Assembly: GCA_905116865.2 (NCBI GenBank)
Contig: CAJHNH020001132.1
Location: forward strand, 62,001 to 126,000
Length of the DNA: 64,000 nt
Source of the DNA: Candidula unifasciata
Taxonomy: Eukaryota > Mollusca > Gastropoda > Stylommatophora > Geomitridae
Direction: 5' to 3'
The notes beneath the pieces were generated by a model. That model saw nothing but the letters and a program-made list of their open reading frames with translations, was not told the DNA's origin and did not search any database. The stretch's first letter is position 1; every line of letters starts with the position of its first letter. Shown one piece after another: positions 1 to 13,300 of the stretch. The position numbers and the translations under genes were made by a program.

Positions 1-150
1 GGGAGGCGGTATGTTGGAGACATGTTTCTACTGTGTGCCACATTTATTGGGAGGCTGTAGACATGTTTCTACTGTGTGCCACATTTATTGGGAGGCTGTA
101 GACATGTTTCTAATGAGCGCCACATTTATTGGGAGGCTGTATGTTGGAGA
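1..150. repeat. 41-bp minisatellite, about 3.5 copies
   Basis: Tandem copies of a unit of about 41 bp containing GGGAGGCTGTAGACATG and TGTGCCACATTTATT are seen from the window edge to about 150. The array probably continues to the left. It lies in an intron of the minus-strand NAGK gene. Confidence 0.8.
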
Positions 151-174
151 CAGTTGTTCAAAACATTTTAGTAA

Positions 175-570
175 CACGATGTCATCAAAGAAGCACAGGA
201 CGTCAAACCTGCCTGTCTGCTGATTGTCTAAGAGTTCGAGTCCCTAGATGTTTACAAAGACTGCCCAAGACTTCAGATTTCAATTGCTGCTCCTCTAGTT
301 TCTTACGGTAGAGTTTCAGAGAAGTAAAAGGATGCATTCTGGGTTTTTTAAAAACTTAATTTGAAGAAAGGTCAGTTTTTTGTTTGTTTAGGATTCTTAT
401 GGAGCAAAAAGGTTAAATGGTTGCCAGGCAATGTCCTGGAAAGTAAAGGTGGCTGGCACGATGACGAACACATCAACCACTGAGTGCCAACTGGTCTATC
501 CAGTACGAGTCTAGGATGTTTGTCTAAAGTGCCACTAACATAAAAAGTGTTTACTATATTTGTCCCAATA
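175..570 (+). mobile_element. tRNA-derived SINE, family 1 (degenerate)
   Basis: A B-box-like stretch (GAGTTCGAGTCCC, about 232-244) suggests a tRNA-derived head. The body at about 418-560 aligns by eye with 10311-10470 and with the reverse strand of 19530-19690. Shared blocks are GGAAAGTAAA, GCTGG, CACATCA.CCACTGAG, TGGTCTA and GCCACT. This makes it one copy of a dispersed SINE family. Ends and target duplications are not resolved. Confidence 0.6.
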
Positions 571-1234
571 AAAAAACTCATGAAAGTCACCCCATTCAGA
601 TTTTATAGCGCTTCCCATGGGCTGTCTTATGTTCAAGGGGTGTCATGATATGTCTTCCTTCACCGTCTATACACAGCGTGCCGAAAAGTGGCTCGGGTTT
701 GAAGCAGTGGACACACTTTCGCCCCGATGAAACTAGGCAGCTTTTCTTTCTGTGAGTGACTGTTGTTTCTGGAATGTGTTGTTGTGATTATGTCTCAGAC
801 ACCTGTGGGCAAGGAAGAAGTACTGCAGGGGGAAGCCCCTAAGGCACCACAGTTCGTGAAGTTTAATGTTTCTGTATTGGTATGCTCGTTGGCAGTGGCT
901 ATTGTTGGTGGTGGATGTGCTTAAATGGTCAAAACGAGGAACACATGACACCCCTAGACAATAGGAGTGTCTCAGGAAATGCCCTATGAAATTACATGGC
1001 CAACAAGATGGGGTCACTTTTGTGAGTTGTCCCAAATATTGTACAGAAATAAGTCAACAAGTATTTATCACCAAGTGCCATTGTCAGAGGAGCATAAACA
1101 ACTTCACATCAATCAACCAGACTTCAAGTTCAATACCAGTCATCGAGAAGATCCGCAGCTGCTTAACCCAGCAAAATAACAACCAGACAACATGGGACTG
1201 ACAGCCAGCAAGTGACACGGCAAAAATAACTCGC
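571..1234. other. intronic stretch, no recognised gene
   Basis: NAGK intron 6. I see no NAGK exon here on the minus strand: nothing resembles the helical region that should follow the EYYQ end of exon 6. The open frame at 733-1035 on the minus strand has no recognisable domain. The stretch may be part of an old interspersed repeat, which is inference only. Confidence 0.4.
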
Positions 1235-1347
1235 CTGATAATACTCATAAATGGTTTCCTTCAGTAGGTCGGTGCTGTGCCGGGACAGTATAAAGTTGTC
1301 TTCATGGTCAAACAGAATCTTCACAGCTCTCAAAGATATCCAGATCG
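1235..1347 (-). CDS. NAGK: NAGK coding exon 6 (GC donor)
   Basis: 113 nt. Acceptor CTGCCAG|CGATCTGG. Encodes [16 protein letters not shown] and continues to [11 protein letters not shown], aligning with human YWIAHQAVKIVFD...FHYFQ. The exon must end near CAG at 1235-1237, where the following bases read GCGAGT rather than GT. This fits the minor GC-AG class (consensus CAG|GCAAGT). No in-frame GT donor fits the alignment as well. Confidence 0.88.
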
Positions 1348-4300
1348 CTGGCAGGAGAAAACAAACAGAACAGTGCCAGCTGGATACACAGTTAACTACG
1401 GTTGAGCAAGCAGCAAATTATTGTTGATTTTCTAAACATTCTTACTGATAAATAATGGATTTCTAAACATTCTTAATGATAAATAATGAATTTCTAAACA
1501 TTCTTAATGATAAATAATGGATTTCTAAACATTCTTAATGATAAATAATGGATTTCTAAACATTCTTAATGATAAATAATGAATTTCTAAACATTCTAAC
1601 TGATATATAATGAATTTCTAAATATAGTTATTAACCAATATTTAATAATAAATTACAAAAAATTATTTTTGAAACAGTAGTTAATAAATAACTTGTTTCT
1701 AAAGATAATTACTGACGAATAATCATTTTCTAAACATTACTTATGTTTATGATATATGGTGATTTTCTAAAGATAATATTTAATATTTCCAAACTTCATC
1801 TGCTTCTGTGGCTAACACAGTCCCTATGCTGATTACCATCCACCTTTTACTTCCCTGCGTGTTAAGGATCTTCCAGCATCTAGTCACTTCCTCCTGAATC
1901 AGTCCTACATTTTCCTTCTGCTCTAAGACACCTGACCAAAGAGAGCTTTCACCATGTCAATTTTGTCGTAAAGAAGATCATGCCCAGACCAGCAGCAGCA
2001 GCAGCCAGTCTATCAGCTTGCTTATTTCTCCGCACACTCCCAATCCTCACCAGGTATGTCAACTCCATAATTATTTGTAACAGTGTTTTCTGCCTGTGCC
2101 ATCCACGTGATGATTCTCTACAGGCTGTTTCTGTGGATCTCGTCCAAAGCCTGACCTAGAGGGTATCCCATGGCCCGTTGCAGCTAAAAAGTACATGTTT
2201 TATTGTAGTACTCTGTATATTTAATATATGGATGGCAAGGCAAATATATTAATTTAAAAAAAAAAAAACAATATCTTAAATAGATTATGACTTAATAAAC
2301 TGTCACTGTCATAAATTTAACTGTAGATGACCATAATTTAAAAAGTAAACAAAACAAAGTAGCTGTTTACATTGAAATGAACATAAAAGATATTTTCACA
2401 CTCGTTCAAAAATTGTCATACAACACAATTAACAAGTACTTCAGAAATAATCACAGATAAAACAGAAGAAGAATTAAGACAAAGTCCTAGACTGACATAA
2501 GTTGAGACAAAGCCCTAGAGTGACATAAGTTGAGACAAAGCCCCAGACTGACAATAGTTGAGACAAAGCCCCAGACTGACAATAGTTGAGACAAAGCCAC
2601 AGACTGACATAAGTTGAGGCAAAGCCCCAGACTGACATACGTTGAGACAAAGCCCCAGACTGACATAAGTTGAGATAAAGCCACAGACTGACATAAGTTG
2701 AGACAAAGCACCAAACTGACATAAGTTGAGATAAAGCCACAGACTGACATAAGTTGAGACAAAGCCCCAGGCTTACATAAGTTGAGATAAAGCCACAGGC
2801 TGACATAAGTTGAGATAAAGCCACAGACTGACATAAGTTGAGATAAAGCCACAGACTGACATAAGTTGAGACAAAGCACCAGACTGACATAAGTTGAGAT
2901 AAAGCCACAGACTGACATAAGTTGAGACAAAGCCCCAGACTGATATAAGTTGAGACAAAGCCCCAGACTGACTTAAGTTGTGACAAAGCCCCAGACTGAC
3001 ATAAGTTGAGACAAAGCCACAGACCGACATAAGTTGAGACAAAGCCACAGACCAACATAAGTTGAGACAAAGCCCCAGACTGACATAAGTTGAGACAAAG
3101 CCCCAGACTGACATAAGTTGAGACAAAGCCACAGACTGACATAAGTTGAGGCAAAGCCCCAGACTGACATAAGCTGAGACAAAGCCCCAGACTGACATAA
3201 GTTGAGACAAAGCCACAGACGGACATAAGTTGAGATAAAGCCACAGACTGACATAAGTTGAGACAAAGACCCAAACTGACATACCTGAGGCCTCATCTCC
3301 TATCAAATGACCCCAGCCCCCACACCTGGCCATGGTTCCATCAGGATTGATCAGCTGGCAGTTAGAGCCTGTTCCACAGATCAACACCACACCTCCTGGA
3401 TCGACAACAACAATTAGAAACATCTGTCAGGTGTTCATCTGACGACTGAGAAACTAGAATCAATGTTACTGCACTCAAGACAAACTCATTTGTGCTCTGT
3501 CTCCTGCTCTCTGTCTCTCCTTCAGCATTTGTTGACTGTTGAGTGTTTCAATAACAGACTGTTTGCAAGGTATTTGTGTTCAAGGAAAATAAATTCTCTA
3601 CAAATGACGTTTTGAAAATGGGCATTTTTTCTCAATCCTCCACAACTCCTTGATTTAGAGGACAAACAACCCAGTTTTCTCCCCACTATCTCCTTATTCA
3701 CGGTTTTATCTGCTATTTTATCACAGTCGACGTCACTGACATCGGGCATTCCCATGTATGCTCAGCCACCCATACAGCAGCCACTCCTGGGTAGCTGTGC
3801 TGATTGTTCCCATGAGAAGTAGGTTATGGTGTCTTCTGTCTTGGCCTCAGACACAGCATAGATGTTCTTTATCACCATACTTTACTCCTAGGTCATGCAA
3901 TAATGTTAGTGTTGGAGATTTGTCATTATCCATTAGCCTAGTCCATACTGCCCATGGGGAAAATACATTTCTGGAAAAGCAATTTCAGTGAACTAACCTG
4001 TGGGTAGAGCACTAGCCAGGGCTGACCGTGTGTCACTGCCAACAAACACATGTTTGGTCAGGTTGGGATAGTTTCTGCGTACGGCCTCAGACATTGACAG
4101 CTGAACTGGTTCCTCATCGCCACCGCTCAGGCTCATGCCCTGGATACAGAAACAAAACGTCACAGAATGTCTCTCAGCGTACTCATCTCACAATGAAGAT
4201 ATTCATATGAATTCATATTAGAGATGGAATATGTGAAACATTTTTGCACAACATCAAATTTCAGGGAACAAACACTTGATATCTATTCACACAACATCAC

Positions 4301-7300
4301 ATTTCAGGAAAAAAACACATGATATTAGTTCATACAACATCACATTTCAGGGAACAAACACTTGATATCTGTTCACACAACATCACATTACAGGAGAAAA
4401 ACATGATATATGTTCCCACAACATCACATTATAGGGAATACACACATGGTATCTGTTCGCACAACACCACATTTCATGGAACAAACACTTGATATCTGTT
4501 CACACAACATCACATTGCAGGGAACAAACACTTGATATCTGTTCACACAACATCACATTGCAGGGAACAAACACTTGATATCTGTTCATAGAACATCACA
4601 TTTCAGGGAACAAACAAATAGTATGTGTTCACACAACATCACATTTCAGGGAACAAACAAATGGTATCTGTTCACACAACATCACATTTCAGGGAACAAA
4701 CAAATGATATCTGTTCACACAACATCACATTTCAGGGAACAAACAAATGGTATCTGTTCACACAACATCACATTTCAGGGTCAAAACTTGATATCTGTTC
4801 CCACAACATCACATTGCAGGGAACAAACACTTGATATCTGTTCACACAACATCACATTCCATGGAACAAACACATGATTTCTGTTCATACAACATCACAG
4901 TTCAGGGAACAAACACATGATATTTGTTTGCAAAACATCACATTGCAGGGAACAAACACAGGATATCTGTTCACAAAACATCACATTAAAGGGAACAAAC
5001 ACATGCTATCTGTTTGCAAAACATCACATTTCAGGGAATAAAACACATGCTATCTGTTCGCACAACATCACATTACAGGGAATAAACAAATGGTATTTGT
5101 CCATAGAACGTCACATTACAGGGAGTGAATAAGTGTCACACAACAAGAAAATAAAAACCAATCCTTACAATGAAAAACAAAATAAACTGGACACACCATC
5201 TGCATGGGGAAGATTTAGGCTGGCATCTGACGTGTGGTAAGAGGATGAGAAAGATTTAGGCTGGCATCTGACGTGTGGTAAGAAGATGAACGAACGAACG
5301 AACGAACGAACAAACAAACTTTATTTTCAAAGGGTTACAAATTGGGCACGCAGGCCCGTCTGACATTAAAAAGTAAGAAGTAAGAAGATGAGAAAGGTTT
5401 AGGCTGGCATCTGACATGTGGTAAGAAGATGAGAAAGATTTAGGCTGGCATCTGACGTGTGGTAAGAAAATGAGAAAGATTTAGGCTGGCATCTGACGTG
5501 TGGTAAGAAAATGAGAAAGATTTAGGCTGGCATCTGACGTGTAGTAAGAAAATGAGAAAGATTTAGGCTGGCATCTGATGTGTGGTAAGAAAATGAGAAA
5601 GATTTAGGCTGGCATCTGACATGTGGTAAGAAAATGAGAAAGATTTAGGCTGGCATCTGATGTGTGGTAAGAAAATGAGAAAGATTTAGGCTGGCATCTG
5701 ATGTGTGGTAAGAAGATGAGAAAGATTTAGGCTGGCATCTGACATGTGGTAAGAAAATGAGAAAGATTTAGGTTGATGTCTAAAGCATGCCGCTCACAGA
5801 AGTCAGCTTCAGGCCTCAGAAATGAGATATCTGAGAAAGGTGATCCAAGTGACAAGAAGGGATAAAGTCAGTAATCAGACTATACGTCAAGATCTTGATA
5901 CCCAGTCCTTATACACCCGAGTGGATCAGTCACAGTTACGATGGTTTGGACATGTATGCAGAATGGGAGAAAATCGGCCACCATGGGAGGCTAAGAACCA
6001 CAGAACCAGACCTCCAGGACGACCCAGGGTGCGCTGGGAAGACAACATCCGACAGTCCCTAACTGACAGAGGACTGGAATGGAACAAAGCCAGAAATAAA
6101 ACTGCTGATAGAGACGTCTGGCGATCTCTCTGACAAACCTCTACACCCCAAGGTAGAAGAGGAGCGACTAAGTAAGTCTACAGCATGGTAAGAAGAAGTG
6201 GGAGATTTAGGCTAATGTCTGAAGGTGGGGTCAGAAGATGAAGCAGATTTAGGCTAATGTCTGAAGGTGGGGTGAGAAGATGAAGCAGATTTAGGCTAAT
6301 GTCTGAAGGTGGGGTCAGAAGATGAAGCAGATTTAGGCTAATGTCTGAAGGTGGGGTGAGAAGATGAAGCAGATTTAGACTGATGTCTAACAGTGTGGTG
6401 AGAAGATGAAGCAGATTTAGACTGATGTCTAACAGTGTGGTAAGAAGATGAAGCAGATTTAGACTGACGTCTAACAGTGTGGTCAGAAGATGAAGCAGAT
6501 TTAGACTGATGTCTAACAGTGGGGTCAGAAGATGAAGCAGATTTAGACTGATGTCTAACAGTGTGGTCAGAAGATGAAGCAGATTTAGACTGATGTCTAA
6601 CAGTGTGGTGAGAAGATGAAGCATATTTAGACTGATGTCTAACAGTGTGGTTAGAAGATGAAGCAGATTTAGACTGACATCTAACAGTGTGGTGAGAAGA
6701 TGAAGCAGATTTAGACTGACATCTAACAGTGTGGTGAGAAGATAAAGCAGATTTAGACTGATGTCTAACAGTGTGGTGAGAAGATGAAGCAGATTTAGAC
6801 TGACGTCTAACAGTGTGGTCAGAAGATGAAGCAGATTTAGACTGATGTCTCTAACAGTGGGGTCAGAAGATGAAGCAGATTTAGACTGATGTCTAACAGT
6901 GTGGTCAGAAGATGAAGCAGATTTAGACTGATGTCTAACAGTGTGGTGAGAAGATGAAGCAGATTTAGACTGATGTCTGTGGTGAGAAGATGAAGCAGAT
7001 TTAGACTAATGTCTAACAGTGTGGTGAGAAGATGAAGCAGATTTAGACTGATGTCTAACAGTGTGGTGAGAAGATGAAGCAGATTTAAACTGATGTCTAA
7101 CAGTGTGGTGAGAAGATGAAGCAGATTTAGAATGATGTCTAACAGTGTGGTGAGAAGATAAAGCAGATTTAAACTGATGTCTAACAGTGTGGTGAGAAGA
7201 TAAAGCAGATTTAAACTGATGTCTAACAGTGTGGTGAGAAGATAAAGCAGATTTAAACTGATGTCTAACAGTGTGGTGAGAAGATGAAGCAGATTTAGAA

Positions 7301-10300
7301 TGATGTCTAACAGTGTGGTGAGAAGATAAAGCAGATTTAAACTGATGTCTAACAGTGTGGTGAGAAGATAAAGCAGATTTAAACTGATGTCTAACAGTGT
7401 GGTGAGAAGATAAAGCAGATTTAAACTGATGTCTAACAGTGTGGTGAGAAGATGAAGCAGATTTAGACTGATGTCTAACTGTGGTGAGAAGATGAAGCAG
7501 ATTTAGACTGATGTCTAACTGTGGTGAGAAGATGAAGCAGATTTAGACTGATGTCTAACAGTGTGGTGAGAAGATGAAGCAGATTTAGACTAATGTCTAA
7601 CAGTGTGGTGAGAAGATGAAGCAGATTTAGACTAATGTCTAACAGTGTGGTGAGAAGATGAAGCAGATTTAGACTGATGTCTAACTGTGGTGAGAAGATG
7701 AAGCAGATTTAGACTGATGTCTAACTGTGGTGAGAAGATGAAGCAGATTTAGACTGACGTCTAACAGCGTGGTTAGATCAGTGTGGTGAGATCATGATGA
7801 AATACAACAACATGCAGAGAAAATGCACTGACACCTACCAGCCCCTCCAATACAGTATCTGTTGGCAGGCCAGCATTGCTCAGTCCTATCTGTACAAGGT
7901 TATGGACACGTCTGATGCACTCATCAACGCCGATCAACTGAAAGAATTTAACAAGTATATGACAAACAGAAAATGATGCACAGCACACTGAAGGCACTTG
8001 CTCCCACTCCTCGCCGGTTCTATTTAATTGATGCTGCATTCACAATCACCAAGGACAGGCCACACACAACTGGTGCTGCATTCACAATCACCAAGGACAG
8101 GCCACACACAATTGATGCTGCATTCACAATCACCAAGGACAGGACAGGCCACACACAACTGGTGATGCATTCACAATCACCAAGGACAGGACAGGCCACA
8201 CACAATTGATGCTGCATTCACAATCACCAAGGACAGGCCACACACAACTGGTGCTGCATTCACAATCACCAAGGACAGGCCACACACAACTGGTGCTGCA
8301 TTCACAATCACCAAGGACAGGCCACACACAATTGATGCTGCATTCACAATCACCAAGGACAGGACAGGCCACACACAACTGGTGATGCATTCACAATCAC
8401 CAAGGACAGGACAGGCCACACACAATTGATGCTGCATTCACAATCACCAAGGGCAGGCCACACACAACTGGTGCTGCATTCACAATCACCAAGAACATGC
8501 CACACACAACTGGTGATGCATTCACAATCACCAAGGACAGGCCACACACAACTGGTGATGCATTCACAATCACCAAGGACAGGCCACACACAACTGGTGA
8601 TGCATTCACAATCACCAAGAACATGCCACACACAACTGGTGATGCATTCACAATCACCAAGGACAGGCCACACACAACCGGTGCTGCATTCACAATCACC
8701 AAGGACAGGCCACACACAACTGGTGATGCATTCACAATCACCAAGGGCAGGCCACACACAACTGGTGCTGCATTCACAATCACCAAGGACAGGCCACACA
8801 CAACTGGTGATGCATTCACAATCACCAAGGGCAGGACAGGCCACACACAACTGGTGATGCATTCACAATCACCAAGGGCAGGCCACACACAACTGGTGCT
8901 GCATTCACAATCACCAAGGGCAGGACAGGCCACACACAACTGGTGATGCATTCACAATCACCAAGGGCAGGCCACACACAACTGGTGCTGCATTCACAAT
9001 CACCAAGGGCAGGCCACACACAACTGGTGCTGCATTCACAATCACCAAGGACAGGCCACACACAACTGGTGATGCATTCACAATCACCAAGGGCAGGACA
9101 GGCCACACACAACTGGTGCTGCATTCACAATCACCAAGGGCAGGCCACACACAACTGGTGCTGCATTCACAATGGTCAACAGTTTCGTAGGGGTAGTTAC
9201 ATAGCTGGCACTCTGGGGAGTGTTATGGCTGTATTCTGTTTAGGTGTCCATTGAGTGGAGTATGTTGTGTTCTGAGTCTGAAGATGGTGGTCTGGTCCCT
9301 TCTTGTTAAATGCTGTCATTAGGATCAGGGCTAGCCATGTGTCTATAAACCTATCTTCCAGTATCTCCCATGGCCCATCTGTTCAGCCAAGTCTCTTTGT
9401 TAATAGCTTTTATAAGTGTTTTTGCTATCTGAAGGTTTGTCGCTGTAGGTGGTTGTTCTTGTGATGCTCCTTTCTTTGCCAGTCTGTCAGCTCTGACATT
9501 ACCTGGTGTGGCGGGGAATGAGCACACTGTGAGCCCCACCTTAGCTACGTGTTAAAGGGAAAGGCAGAAAGAAACACAACCCATATTTCCTTTAGAACTG
9601 GTACAGGGCACTTCTGGCTGCTGTCCGGGGAGGGAGGTAATCGACAGACACCCCAGCACCACAATGCCATAATATGAAAGAGTCAAAATTTAATTATACA
9701 TACGAGATCGGTCGTCGCCTCGTCTATCAAGGCCCGCGCCAGACAGTGGGAAACCAGGCTGTCATGTGTGAAAAATTGGCTACTGGAAAATTTAGGGAAA
9801 ATAGGAAAATCAGGCACCCCAGAAGAAGGCAGACTAGGAGGGAGGTTGTGGCATTTACACTGCCCACACATGTTCAGGACTTCCCCCGTACGCCTCAGAA
9901 TCTCACGTAGTGAGGACAGCGACTTGATAGCGCTGTTTGAAAGTGGAGTGGGTTTGTATCCAAGTAAATGCATGGGAATGGCATAGTCCCCATAGCGAAT
10001 GTAAAAGCCAGCTGGCCAGATCAAGGACGTCCCAGCCCTTTTGAGGCTACCTTCATAGTTTGACTTGATCTTTGTTCACTACAGATTTGTGTTTGCTTTG
10101 CTGGTGTCTGGTTTAAGTGTGTAGTAGGCTAGTTTTATCTGTTGCTGGCCTATGAGTGAGCCAGACAAAACAGATTAAATATAGAACAGAGTAGGTCACT
10201 GACAGCCTCTTTACCATGTGATGATACACGCTCGCAGCGTACCTATCCAAATGCCTTGGGTTTCATAAACTTTGGGTGCTATTTAAAAAATGCCCAGGCA

Positions 10301-13300
10301 GGTCTAGTCTAAAATGGATACCAGGAAAAATCCTGGGAAGGAAAGTAAATGCAGCTGGTATGATACTGACCACATCACCCACTGAGGGCTGATTGGTCTA
10401 TGCAAAAATGACTCTAGCATCATATGCCCCAAGCGCCACTGTTGTAAAAAAGGTTCTCCACATTATTATGAAACTTTCTTCGACATCTTGAAAATCTTCC
10501 AATGGTATTTGTTGGAGAAGAATTTAAAATACACTTGACTGTGTGGAATATAATACACTTGACTGTGTGCAATTTAATACACTTGACTGTGTGCAATATA
10601 ATACACTTGACTGTGTGCAATATAATACACTTGACTGTGTGCAATATAATACACTTGACTGTGTGCAATTTAATACACTTGACTGTGTGCAATATAATAC
10701 ACTTGACTGTGTGGAATATAATACACTTGACTGTGTGGAATATAATACACTTGACTGTGTGCAATATAATACACTTGACTGTGTGCAATATAATACACTT
10801 GACTGTGTGGAATATAATACACTTGACTGTGTGCAATATAATACACTTGACTGTGTGCAATTTAATACACTTGACTGTGTGCAATTTAATACACTTGACT
10901 GTGTGCAATATAATACACTTGACTGTGTGGAATATAATACACTTGACTGTGTGGAATATAATACACTTGACTGTGTGGAATATAATACACTTGACTGTGT
11001 GCAATATAATACACTTGACTGTGTGGAATATAATACACTTGACTGTGTGCAATATAATACACTTGACTGTGTGGAATATAATACACTTGACTGTGTGGAA
11101 TATAATACACTTGACTGTGTGCAATATAATACACTTGACTGTGTGCAATATAATAAACTTGACTGTGTGCAATTTAATACACTTGACTGTGTGCAATATA
11201 ATACACTTGACTGTGTGGAATATAATACACTTGACTGTGTGGAATATAATACACTTGACTGTGTGCAATATAATACACTTGACTGTGTGCAATATAATAC
11301 ACTTGACTGTGTGCAATTTAATACACTTGACTGTGTGCAATATAATACACTTGACTGTGTGGAATATAATACACTTGACTGTGTGGAATATAATACACTT
11401 GACTGTGTGCAATATAATACACTTGACTGTGTGCAATTTAATACACTTGACTGTGTGGAATATAATACACTTGACTGTGTGCAATTTAATACACTTGACT
11501 GTGTGCAATATAATACACTTGACTGTGTGCAATATAATACACTTGACTGTGTGCAATATAATACACTTGACTGTGTGCAATTTAATACACTTGACTGTGT
11601 GCAATATAATACACTTGACTGTGTGCAATTTAATACACTTGACTGTGTGGAATATAATACACTTGACTGTGTGGAATATAATACACTTGACTGTGTGCAA
11701 TATAATACACTTGACTGTGTGGAATATAATACACTTGACTGTGTGCAATATAATACACTTGACTGTGTGGAATATAATACACTTGACTGTGTGGAATATA
11801 ATACACTTGACTGTGTGGAATATAATACACTTGACTGTGTGGAATATAATACACTTGACTGTGTGCAATATAATACACTTGACTGTGTGCAATATAATAC
11901 ACTTGACTGTGTGGAATATAATACACTTGACTGTGTGCAATATAATACACTTGACTGTGTGGAATATAATACACTTGACTGTGTGCAATATAATACACTT
12001 GACTGTGTGGAATATAATACACTTGACTGTGTGCAATATAATACACTTGACTGTGTGCAATATAATACACTTGACTGTGTGCAATATAATACACTTGACT
12101 GTGTGCAATATAATACACTTGACTGTGTGCAATATAATACACTTGACTGTGTGCAATATAATACACTTGACTGTGTGGAATATAATACACTTGACTGTGT
12201 GGAATATAATACACTTGACTGTGTGCAATATAATACACTTGACTGTGTGCAATATAATACACTTGACTGTGTGCAATATAATACACTTGACTGTATGCAA
12301 TATAATACACTTGACTGTGTGCAATATAATACACTTGACTGTGTGCAATATAATACACTTGACTGTGTGCAATATAATACACTTGACTGTGTGCAATATA
12401 ATACACTTGACTGTGTGGAATATAATACACTTGACTGTGTGCAATATAATACACTTGACTGTGTGGAATATAATACACTTGACTGTGTGCAATATAATAC
12501 ACTTGACTGTGTGGAATATAATACACTTGACTGTGTGGAATATAATACACTTGACTGTGTGGAATATAATACACTTGACTGTGTGGAATATAATACACTT
12601 GACTGTGTGCAATATAATACACTTGACTGTGTGCAATATAATACACTTGACTGTGTGGAATATAATACACTTGACTGTGTGGAATATAATACACTTGACT
12701 GTGTGGAATATAATACACTTGACTGTGTGGAATATAATACACTTGACTGTGTGCAATTTAATACACTTGACTGTGTGGAATATAATACACTTGACTGTGT
12801 GGAATATAATACACTTGACTGTGTGCAATATAATACACTTGACTGTGTGCAATATAATACACTTGACTGTGTGGAATATAATACACTTGACTGTGTGGAA
12901 TATAATACACTTGACTGTGTGGAATATAATACACTTGACTGTGTGCAATTTAATACACTTGACTGTGTGGAATATAATACACTTGACTGTGTGGAATATA
13001 ATACACTTGACTGTGTGGAATATAATACACTTGACTGTGTGCAATTTAATACACTTGACTGTGTGCAATTTAATACACTTGACTGTGTGGAATATAATAC
13101 ACTTGACTGTGTGCAATATAATACACTTGAATGTGTGCAATATAATACACTTGACTGTGTGCAATATAATACACTTGACTGTGTGCAATATAATACACTT
13201 GACTGTGTGGAATATAATACACTTGACTGTGTGCAATATAATACACTTGACTGTGTGCAATATAATACACTTGACTGTGTGGAATATAATACACTTGACT

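Noticed and set aside
1800..2200. Possible NAGK exon in frames containing [16 protein letters not shown]
   Set aside because: No similarity to NAGK, and exon 5 joins exon 6 directly in frame without it.
2474..3423. Cys/Leu-rich 216-266-codon frames that look like membrane proteins
   Set aside because: They come from the 28-bp array. The NAGK text [12 protein letters not shown] at the start of one of them belongs to exon 5, which ends at the GTATGT donor.
5822..6133. Small host gene of 103 codons with GRPRVRW motif
   Set aside because: The motif series is the C-terminus of animal LINE reverse transcriptases, and the piece is bounded by target duplications inside a minisatellite.
8030..9172. 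CRISPR-like regular direct repeats
   Set aside because: Contiguous tandem units without unique spacers, in a eukaryotic intron. The same holds for all other arrays here.
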